NCBI RefSeq assembly: GCF_001522545.3
Contig: NC_031795.1
Coordinates: 6,502,172 to 6,566,171 of the forward strand
Length of the DNA stretch: 64,000 nucleotides
Source: Parus major
Taxonomy: Eukaryota; Chordata; Aves; Passeriformes; Paridae
Direction of reading: 5' to 3'
In this document: in pieces, positions 54,453 through 64,000 of the stretch
Layout of the letters: every line of letters begins with the position of its first letter
Position numbering within the stretch: position 1 is the stretch's first letter
Program-made: the position numbers and the translations under genes
Notes under the pieces: model-generated
Seen by the model: only the letters and a program-made list of their open reading frames with translations
Databases searched by the model: none
Told to the model about the DNA's origin: nothing

Positions 54453-55752
54453 AGTGAGAAGCCATGCACCCTTGTTCTGCACTCCAGGCTTCTTTATTCA
54501 CTTCTGAGCTTCAGTGGTTCTGGTACATCTGTGAACAATGCCAAGTATTAGCTGGGTACCACATGTTGCTTTCATACGCAAACCAAATATCACTGAGAGC
54601 TCTAGCTATATTTTTTTTTTCATAGCAGATTAGGAATCCAGCCGTACTCACTCTAGAGCCTGCTGTTACAGTTGACTTTGCTGTTTCTATACAGCCAAAA
54701 TGAAAATCCAGGAGGATTACTTGCAAGCTCACACTGTTTGTATTTCACATATTGTCCCTCTCAGCTCCAAGTATATTTAGGAATAAGCAAGGTGTGATTT
54801 GCCAGTCCTTTTTTTGTTTCTCAAGTATAATTTGGGGTTGTGCCTCCCAAAGGACATTTCGGTTATCTTCAGAACTTGAAATGCTTTAATGATGGAATTT
54901 AGCAAGCAAACACAAAGTCATGTTAGTTATCCTCTGGTTTACTCTCAGCAGCCTGCTTTATTGGGAGAATCTTTCAAACCCAGTAAGATTTTAAGGAAAC
55001 GACACAGCACAAAATGCTGAGATATTCAAGAATGTGGAATGAGAAACTGTCTCTCTGGATCGGTCACCACCTTGACTGAGGATCTGAAGGCATTATCCTG
55101 TGAAGGCTGGTTTTGAACACCTCTCAGATTCTAGTAATGAGCAATCTAAATCTGGAGGCTTAAAAAGTCAAAATTTATAGTTTTGCTGGTTCTGGAGTTG
55201 ATTCTGTGTTACTGACAAAAGTAAGAAAATCCCCCAAAGTCAAATGGGATGTACAGTCTGTAATGGAGTTTGTGGTAACCATATTTCTTAAGTCTGGATA
55301 AACGGGTTCTCATTCCTTTCTCTAGTACTGTAAACACCCTACCAGTATTTTGAGCACTCTGGTAAATGATTTATTAATACTGTAAGGCTTATCTCTTCTG
55401 TCAATTTCTGTAAATCAGACTATATTGCCAAGAATTTATTGGATGGCATGTAGCAAAATATGACTATAGAAGCCTTTCGCTGTAACCCTCTCTAGTGTTT
55501 CTCAGCTTTCAGGTTGTAAATGAGTTTGATTTAATGTATTATTGTGTCTGTGAAGAGCCTTAATATCTAATGCTTCACCTGACAGGGAGCTTGCCTGCAT
55601 TTTAGAGAAGCTGCAGTATCACCCTGAAATTACAGCCTTCTGATTGTATGGAGTATTGTATTTTCCTATTATTTATCCTTTTGATTGTTCATAATGTTGC
55701 TAGTTTCTCTGTTCATTTTTCTTTTTTCTTTTCTTTTCTTTTTGTTTAAACC
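54453..55752. other. MAGI3 intron 1, no feature recognised
   Basis: AT-rich intron. The last ~30 bases are a T/C tract (TTTTCTTTTCTTTTCTTTTT) running into the retroviral polypurine tract and may be remnant retroviral interior. No retroviral gene is recognisable upstream. Confidence 0.45.
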
Positions 55753-56044
55753 AAAAAGGGTGAGATGTCGCCCTGAAAACTCAGCTTCTGAGCTTGCTGA
55801 CATGGTTTTCTAAAGACTTTCCCAGGACAGTAACTGTAAACATAGATATGAGTACATTCTTTCTGTTACACGTCTTGTGATGGGCATCTCTCATGGCCAG
55901 TGCAGTGAGAAAGTGTTATCCTGACCATCCAATCCCTGGCCGTGGTCAGAAACCTATAAATCCTGGGAAGAAAAATAAACTTTATCTTCTTTTCACCACA
56001 CCTCGACCTGTGTCCGTGTGATCTGTTCAGCACCAGTGGCAACA
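55753..56044 (+). mobile_element. Endogenous retrovirus 3' LTR, gammaretrovirus-like, with polypurine tract
   Basis: A purine run AAAAAGGG (55,753-55,760) abuts TGAGATGTCGCCCTGA at 55,761, the arrangement of a polypurine tract and the start of a 3' LTR. The 284-bp LTR carries a CCAAT box (55,929-55,933), a TATA box CCTATAAATC (55,953-55,962) and AATAAA (55,974-55,979) followed by CCACACCTCGACCTGTGTC, which resembles the R-U5 of avian gamma-like (class I) elements. It ends in GGCAACA at 56,044, so the termini are TG...CA. No primer-binding site follows, so this is the 3' LTR; the interior and 5' LTR are missing. No matching target duplication was found, which fits a 5' deletion. Confidence 0.75.
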
Positions 56045-56709
56045 CTGTAGTTTTTCAGGGAATGAGCAGAAGTTAGCCTTAGTCCAGAACGGGACCAGGA
56101 TTTCTTTTCCCAGATGGGTCACTGGTCCAGGCATGGTTGTCATGACACCTCCCAGAGCAGCCTGGATTTTCATAGGGAAATCTTCTCTTCCAGAGGCAGA
56201 ATCCCAGCTTGAATTCCTGCCTTCATTACCTGGAGACAGGGAGGCGTTGAGTATGACCGTGCCCTGGAGCTCTTGATGGCCTGGGACATGAGCTGCCAGG
56301 CAGTGCTGCTAGTCTCAGCCTTCCTCCTCAGAAATCCCAGGGCACTGGCCCCCTTCCCTGAATGAAAAGTAGGCTTCTGCACAGGAATCCATCTGTGTTT
56401 CTAAGCCACAAGCTGGGGAAGCACCTGCTGGCTGGGTTTGGCATTTTCAAAATTATCTGGTCTCTTTTCTATATTAATTGTAGTCCTTTGAACCTCCCAC
56501 CTCCTTGTGCTGAGAGCATAGGAGTCAGCCTGTGACAGCCAGGTCACAGTGAAGTAAGTACTTGAAGGTGAAGAACAGCAGGTACAGACTGCTGCATCAC
56601 CACTGGGCTTTTCCAGCCTCTCCACATTTCCTGAGTACAGTGATTGTCTTTGGAAATCATTCATTGTGCTCAGTGAAAGCACGTGTTTAGATCTGGAACT
56701 TGAGTGAAA
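56045..56709. other. Intron segment between two LTRs
   Basis: Average-composition sequence between the two retroviral LTRs. No retroviral or other gene recognised. The minus-strand frames (56,170-56,382; 56,401-56,682) show no domain. Confidence 0.5.
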
Positions 56710-57474
56710 TCATCTGTCTTGGTTCCAGAAGACAGGTGTCTGCTAGGGAGAGCAGGAGCCTCCCTTGGGATGAACGAATGTAGACCCCCTCCCTCCGAAT
56801 TATTATAAATTTGAAATCAAGGGGCTTTCAGGCAGAGATCTGGGGATAGGAATAACAGTTCTTTACTAGTATAACCAGGCAAACAAACAACAATAACTAC
56901 AGCAATAACAAGAACACAGAACCAGGGACCCCGGGACAGTTTTCTCGGCTGAGATGGGATGGAGGAGAGGCTTTGTTTTCACAAACCCCTCGGGCAGTAA
57001 GTCCTGGTGCTCCAGCAGGGCTCCGAGGAACAGTCGGCTGGAACAGCAGGGATGAGCTGGGATCCTGGGCCGGTGGCTGAGGTGTGTCAGCAGCTCCGCG
57101 GCGGTGCCTGGCACTGCCACACGTCCCGGCAGGACAGGGGGTGCGAGGCCGCCAACAAAGAGGGGAGAAGGAGAAGAAGCAGCTGCTCCGTCTGGGTGAT
57201 GGCGAAAATTCCCTTCTCTCCACCGCAGCAGCTTCGCGACCCAGCACACCAACGTCCTTCCCCGAAGCCGAAGAAAGCCCAGCTAAAAAAACCGTCCCCA
57301 CCCTCTTTTTCTGCCCCTTTTCCTCCCCCCCTGGGCCCGGCCACTCTTTGTCCGTTGTGAGCACCCTTAAGTACTGGTACAGCACATTGTCTCAGCACAT
57401 AATGGGTAAAAAATTCCCCGGGCAGGCCAGAAGGACAAAACAAAAAAAAAGGACACCTAACCCTCAACATCATC
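56710..57474. mobile_element. Solo LTR of an endogenous retrovirus, with 5-bp target duplication
   Basis: A 755-bp LTR spans 56,715-57,469. It starts TGTCTTGGTTCCAGAAGACA and ends CACCTAACCCTCAACA, so the termini are TGT...ACA. It is flanked on both sides by TCATC (56,710-56,714 and 57,470-57,474), a perfect 5-bp duplication, as made by ERVL and some class I integrases. The block AGGTGTCTGCTAGGGAGAGC with CCCCTCCCTCCGAATTATTA is one I recall from common songbird LTRs. The interior is absent, so the provirus has collapsed by recombination between its LTRs. CpG content is still high through 57,060-57,350, which argues for a fairly young insertion. Transcriptional orientation is not certain, as the terminal bases are palindromic and no clear AATAAA was placed. 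Confidence 0.88.
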
Positions 57475-58074
57475 ATATGTTAATAGTTGCTGGGGAATAT
57501 AATAAAGTTAATGTGTTACGCACTAATTCTGACTTGGGTTTCCTAACACTGCATCCCTCATTTGTGGAGCTGAATGTTTCTTTAAACAGCTTTTGCTTAG
57601 TCACGTCAAAAATCAGTTCATCTCAGTGGGTGTATTGACAGCCCAGTTTAATTAAACGGTAACTGTTTTTCCACTTGATGAGCCCTGAGAATTCCTATTT
57701 TAGTTAGACTGTGAGCCAAGCCATGGAGCTCATTTATATCTCTTAATGTGTGTTTCACTGGAATTTTCATAGTCGGTGGCCTTTTGCAATCCCAGTTTAT
57801 GTAACATTATACAGCTGAGCAGAGCCATTGGACACTCTGGGATTCTGTTCACATGTGTCGAATTCGGAATGTACATGATGATACTCTGGTTACATTTCTC
57901 CGCTGCTTTGTTCTGCGTGAGAAAACAAAAATGCGTGGCGGTATGTAATATCTGTAATTTTCACCCTGTGGTCTTCCAACTCCCCTGGGGAGGGGAGTGA
58001 GGAGACTTGGGGGCAGAATTAAGGAGATCGACAGGAAGGTGCCAGAAGGTGGCAGCAGATCACTGCATGCTGTG
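57475..58074. other. MAGI3 intron 1, no feature recognised
   Basis: AT-rich unique sequence between the solo LTR and a long CR1 segment. Confidence 0.5.
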
Positions 58075-58803
58075 CCAGGACAGCTCCTCCTCGCCCAGCC
58101 CTAGCACTGTGGGGGCTGTTGGTGGGTAAGAGGCTGGACGTGCCCTGGCTACGTGCACTGGGACCCAGAGACCATCCCTGCCCCCAACCCCCTTCCTCCC
58201 CACCCCCACCCCCCCGAATCCTTGGCTGATTCCATGGTGTGGGCAGCAGGGAAGTGGGTGGGGTATTCTGCCCTGCTCAGGTGAAGACCGCATCTGCAGG
58301 GCTTCCTCCAGCTCTGGGGACTAACATCAGAAGGAGGTGGAGCTGCTGGAGCAAGTCCAGAGGATACCAAGGAGATGGCTCAAGGGCTGTAGCCCCTCAG
58401 CTCTGGATCCAGGCTGGAAGAGCTGAGGCTGTTCAGCCTGCAGAGCAAAAGGGTTCTTAGAGGTATTTTAGAGACCCTTCCAACACCTCAAGGGGCTCCA
58501 AGAGAGCTGGAGGGAGGGACTTTGGAGAAGGAGTGACAGGACAAGGGGCAGTGGCTTCCCACTGCCAGAGGGCAGGGTTATATGGGATTTTGGGAAGGAA
58601 TTCTTGGCTGTGAGGGTGCTGAGGCCCTGGTGCAGGTTGGCCCAGAGCAGCTGTGGCTGACCCATCCCTGGAATTGTCCAAGGCCAGATTTGATTTGCCC
58701 TGGAGCAACCTGGTCTAGTGGAAGGTCCTTGCCCATGGCAGGGGAATGGGACTGGATGAGCTTGAAGGTCCCCTCCAGCCCAAACCATTATAGAATTCTA
58801 TGA
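58075..58803 (+). mobile_element. CR1 LINE, ~730-bp 3' segment with tail
   Basis: The longest CR1 piece here. Order of blocks: AGGACAGCTCCTCCTCGCCC, GTGCACTGGGACCCAGAGAC, a C-rich tract, GGAGCTGCTGGAGCAAGTCC, AGGCTGTTCAGCCTGCAGAG, GAGACCCTTCCAACACCTCA, GTGACAGGACAAGGGGCAGT, CAGAGCAGCTGTGGCTGACC, TGGAGCAACCTGGTCTAGTG, GAGCTTGAAGGTCCCCTCCA and the tail ATAGAATTCTATGATTTTA. It matches the 17,585 copy over its first ~550 bp but keeps its 3' end. Confidence 0.94.
58176..58215. repeat. C-rich tract inside CR1
   Basis: Successive C runs of 4-7 bases separated by one to six other bases: CCCCC, CCCCC, CCCC, CCCCC, CCCCCCC. It is an expansion within the CR1 3' UTR relative to the 17,585 copy, which lacks it. 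Confidence 0.85.
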
Positions 58804-61800
58804 TTTTACCCTTCTGTTCACCAGTAGAGCACATCTGGACTTCAGCTGTTTTAAAGAAAAATTGCCTCCAAAAACAAGGGAATATGATTCCATTTTCTCA
58901 TCTGTTCACTTGAAATACGTTTTTGTGCAAAAGGCTGTAATGAAGGTGTAAGCCCTATTAATGAATTACATTGTTTAATAGGAAAGCGGCTTTCTTTTAA
59001 TAAACTGCTAATTTGAAAAATTGCTTTTATAGTGAACAGTAAAGGTTTTTTTAAAAGTTTTGAAAGAAAATCATCCTCTGCTTATTGAGTCACCTATCAG
59101 CACTGCAGCTCCTTGGTAGCCTGTAGCTGCCACTGTCTTCAGAAGATGTTGGCATGGAAACTTAAGGCAGAGAATGCCATATCTCTGGAAAGTTGTCACC
59201 CGTGTCTGTGTAAAATGTTCACTAAAACAAAATTGAAAATTTCCATGTGGTCTTCAGAGTCATTTGATGGGGATGTTGCCAATACTCTCTGTATGCCAGA
59301 AGCATTAGCCGGACGTATTTGGGACATTATTACCAGACAGCAACATAAAAACTGCACAGACTGGATTCTTAGAATTTATTTGTGTCTTTCAGTGTTCAAC
59401 TTTGCTGTTTTACCAACACTGCTGATCTAGAAATGCAATTCTGTGTCAAGTTCTAGGGGCACCATGGTAGTGCTCCTCTTATTTATAACTGCAGCGTGTA
59501 TTCTTGAGCATTTCCATGACAGGTTGGCTATAGAAGTAGCTGGTTTTTGTCCTGCTTATGTACAGCAGCAGAGGCAGCTTCACCAGTGCATATTGTAAGA
59601 GCCACTACCCCGATTTTCATGATACCCATCACTTCTATTTGCCTCCATAATTCATGTAAAAATGCTGTGTTCAACTGCAGTGGCACTTGAGTGGTTTTTT
59701 TTCTGCAGTCACTTAATTCTCCTTCCCCAGCTCCAGTGTGCATATCCTCATCTAAAAATCCTAAATTCTTTTTGGTGAATTTAAATTACAGCTGGAAACA
59801 AGAGGCTTGTGGCTATTCACCTAGCAGAATCTGTGTGGTATAAAGTATACTGTTCCTCTTGACTGGTCCTTGTGTTGCCTGTGTCGTCCTTTAGAGGCAC
59901 CTCAGCAGCACAGCAGACACCAACCCAACATTTGGCAGGTCATTTTGGAGAGGCTGATGAGGTTTTCCTAAAAGCCTGTGTGAAACAATGTGAAAGAAGC
60001 ATGTTCAGCTCCTGGAGGGAAAATAATCCAGTTTTTGCCATAGGTTGCCTAAAGCGTCCTTACTATTACTTAATTTTTCTGCTTTCTAATGCACACAATT
60101 CTCTGTGTGAATTTCTGAATTTTTTCTCTGCCCACTATTTTGTTTGACTTTCCTCTGTTTTCCCCAGGCAATCCTGTCAATCTTCAATTCAGTCATCTTG
60201 GTCTCAGAGTATAGTCCAGTCTCTAAGCTTTTAACATTAAGATTAACCCCTCAATATCGGCATATTATCCTTAGTAGCAGCCTTGCCTTTATTTTGTCTT
60301 TAAACGGAGTTGATATTTATTGAACAGGGTTTATAAGCTTTTAAAATTTTAAACATGAAGAGGGAAAGATCAGTGAGTAAATAAAGTCTGTAATTCTGCA
60401 TCCAGAACAGATTTTCACATATCACCTGGTTTTTCCAACGTGCAGTGCTCTGAAAGTAGCTGATGAACAGATTCATCTGCCTGTGTGAAGTACAAATGTG
60501 TTGATCCACCTAGGCGAAATATGCTGGGATAGCTGAGGTGCAGTTCTGCCTTTGACAAGGAGACGGATGGACCATTTTAGCAGCAAAACATTTTTTTAAT
60601 GTTGAGAAACTGTCTTGTCTACAAAGAATAAAGTAATTTGTCGAAACAAATGGAAAATACTTTTCTTGCTGGAGATTACCCCATTTGTTTCCATTTTCCA
60701 TGACACATTTTGCTCATTATGCTTCAGGAAGCAAATCCAAAGTTTTATAAGGAACAGTTCATGCTGGTAAAATAGAGGTGGTAAAAAGCAGTTCATGCTG
60801 GTAAAATAGAGGCTGTTGAGTTGCTGTGCATTCCTGGGAAGGGATTGGGTGGAGAACTGCATTAGTGGGAATTGCCGTTGCTCATGTAACTGCTTGACAG
60901 CCACGAGGACAGTGCTGAGGTGTTGTCCCAACATTACAAAATGCATTTTGTGTGTTTGGAAGTAACTTTTAAATAAATGACAGTGTTAAAGCAGGTGAAA
61001 AGTTGACTTCATTTGGAGCTTAGGGCTTGTGTTCAGCACAGGATGTGCTGCCTGTTCAGAGGTTGTGCTGGGCTTCTTCTGTTCTTGCTTGAGGGTTTAA
61101 GGTGGTTTTGTGTGTGTTTTGGTTAATCTGTGGACATCAGTGACCTCTCTGAAGGGCCAATAGGTAATTGTGGTTCCACTTTGAAATACCCATTGTGTCT
61201 TGGTTTTATTTGGAGGGAAGAGGGCGCAGATTAAAACTCTTTTTGCTCTTGGTGAATGGTGATTGCTGAGGTCATGTTTGAGGGTCAAGAACAAAGTGTG
61301 AAATGCACTCTCCTTGGCTAAAAGGGAAAGGAAAGTATAAAGTTGCCACAACCAAAACAGGCAGCCACCTTTGTGTAAGTGACACATGGTTGGGAAAACT
61401 TGCTTAGTTGTGGGAGGGCTTCGATGGTTTGGGATTTTTTCCAAATTTGACATATATGTAAGTATGGTAATTGGTTCAAGATGTAGGTGAGTGAGCCTCC
61501 TATGAGGACTGCCGTGGGGTCTGTGACCTGTTTGAGGTGGTCTCCTCAGCAGCTTTGAACTCATAGGCTTCAAAGGCTCCTGTCAGAAACACTTCTGGGC
61601 ATGTTTATGCATTTCATAACCTGCTGATGATGTAATTTAACAGGAGCAGTTGTCTGTTCCAGCCTTTTTCCCTGCTGTTGTGTTACAGCAGCATCCATCT
61701 GCTGCTGCCCAGCACCTGCTCTAGCTTTGAAGACAAAGGTTGAGCTTTTTCCCTAAAGCTGTGAGTGTTCTGCTGTAGTACATAAGTTAAATTTACCAAG

Positions 61801-62299
61801 GTCACAGGACGCTATTTAATGTGCTTTCTGGGAGGCTGACAGGGTACAAAAGATTGGTTTGTACCCTCCTGTCTGAAGGATGAGGCAGTAATACAAGAGC
61901 TCAGTTATTTGTGTGCTGAGGGGGCTGTGGTTCTCCAGTGATGTGACAGATTCACTAATGATACCTGACAGAAGTATTGCAAAGGAGTAATTGTGAAAAA
62001 ACCCAGCTCCTTTCTGTTACGCAATGTTTTTAAGAAGGAAATATTTTCTTTTTGTAATTTGAAGAATGCAAGTTCCCATTTGACAAAATATTGAACTCAG
62101 GTGACTAGTGAGTAGGTGTAAATTGAATGGAAACTACTTCAAAATACAATTAAATAGTTTCTTGTCTGTAGAGACCTTGAATTTTGGTAATAGGTTTTGA
62201 ATTTTAATACTTTGTATTGATTTTCCAAGAATTCCAAAATATTGTCACTGTCTTGTTCAGGAGATGAGGGGGGATGGTTGTTAGTCAGCTCTGCTTAAA
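58804..62299. other. MAGI3 intron 1, distal unique part
   Basis: AT-rich intron with a short tandem duplication at 60,755-60,812. The 158-codon minus-strand frame at 61,097-61,573 is the longest here but shows no domain or repeat identity. No gene or RNA gene is supported. Confidence 0.45.
60755..60812. repeat. Two-copy direct repeat, 24 bp at 34-bp spacing
   Basis: CAGTTCATGCTGGTAAAATA followed by GAGG at 60,755-60,778 recurs with no mismatch at 60,789-60,812. The 10-base spacer TGGTAAAAAG resembles the unit's own GGTAAAATAG part. Confidence 0.95.
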
Positions 62300-62527
62300 A
62301 TCACTGCGCCAGAAGAAATTCTTCCCTGTGAGGTTGGTGAGGCGTGGGCACAGGGTGTCCAGGGGACCTGTGGTTCCCCTGTCTCTGGCAGCATTCAAGG
62401 CCAGGTTGGATGGGACTTGGAGCAACCTGGGATAGTGGAAGGTGTCCCTGCCCATGGCGGGGAGTGAAACAAGATGAGCTGTAAGTTTCCTTTCTGACAC
62501 AAACCGTTCTGGGGTTCTCTGATTTGA
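62300..62527 (+). mobile_element. CR1 LINE 3' fragment next to MAGI3 exon 2
   Basis: GAAGAAATTCTTCCCTGTGA, GGTTGGTGAGGCGTGGGCAC, GGCCAGGTTGGATGGGACTT, GGAGCAACCTGGGATAGTGG, AAGGTGTCCCTGCCCATGGC and a decayed tail GGGGTTCTCTGATTTGA. It ends about 160 bases before the exon 2 acceptor. Confidence 0.95.
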
Positions 62528-62687
62528 TAGTACAAAATGGTATTTTCCATCAAGGTGGTTGTATTTAAACCAACCCAACTTTTCCCACTGCTTGGTTTTT
62601 CTGAAACTTCTGTAGCAGTGAAACACTATTCCTGTTGTGAGATCCTGCTTTACAAATTATTTTAATTTATTCTTTTTTTCTTTTTAA

Positions 62688-64000
<1,313 letters not shown>

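Noticed and set aside
61097..61573. 158-codon minus-strand frame in MAGI3 intron 1
   Set aside because: Composition is rich in His/Pro/Thr as expected from translating AT/GT-rich intron backwards. No recognisable domain, no poly(A) tail or target duplication of a processed gene.

Overview
The window is vertebrate nuclear DNA, almost certainly from a bird and probably a songbird. Coding sequence is sparse and split into exons with GT-AG borders. Most interspersed repeats are 5'-truncated CR1 LINEs ending in the avian tail ATTCTATG/GATTCTATGA. One solo LTR begins TGTCTTGGTTCCAGAAGACA, which I recall as typical of songbird endogenous retroviruses (from memory, not searched).

Layout: (1) 1-5,240 is the 3' end of LRIG2 on the + strand: three coding exons for the last 214 residues of the cytoplasmic tail, then a long 3' UTR with a proximal (2,897) and a distal (5,219) poly(A) signal. 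(2) About 5,240-32,000 is a 27-kb intergenic stretch with no gene I can support. It holds roughly fifteen CR1 fragments, a GC-rich minisatellite, a CTG-type microsatellite and some AT-rich unique blocks that could be regulatory. (3) 32,020-33,060 is a CpG island holding the TATA-less promoter region and first coding exon of MAGI3 (+ strand, ATG at 32,304). (4) 32,626-62,688 is the 30-kb MAGI3 intron 1. It carries further CR1 copies, a gammaretrovirus-like 3' LTR (55,761-56,044), a solo LTR with a perfect 5-bp target duplication (56,715-57,469), and a CpG-retaining island of unknown origin (50,425-50,985) with a perfect ISRE, a TATA box and a GC hairpin. (5) 62,689-62,805 is MAGI3 exon 2, opening the guanylate-kinase-like domain; intron 2 runs off the window.

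LRIG2 and MAGI3 also lie near each other in mammals (human 1p13.2), so the order and orientation are conserved synteny and the spacing here is compact, as expected of a bird microchromosome. The two genes are functionally separate: LRIG2 is a single-pass LRR/Ig receptor modulator and MAGI3 a junctional PDZ scaffold. Nothing here is bacterial: no operons, CRISPR arrays, rRNA genes or tRNA genes were seen. The least explained object is the ISRE/TATA/hairpin island in MAGI3 intron 1.
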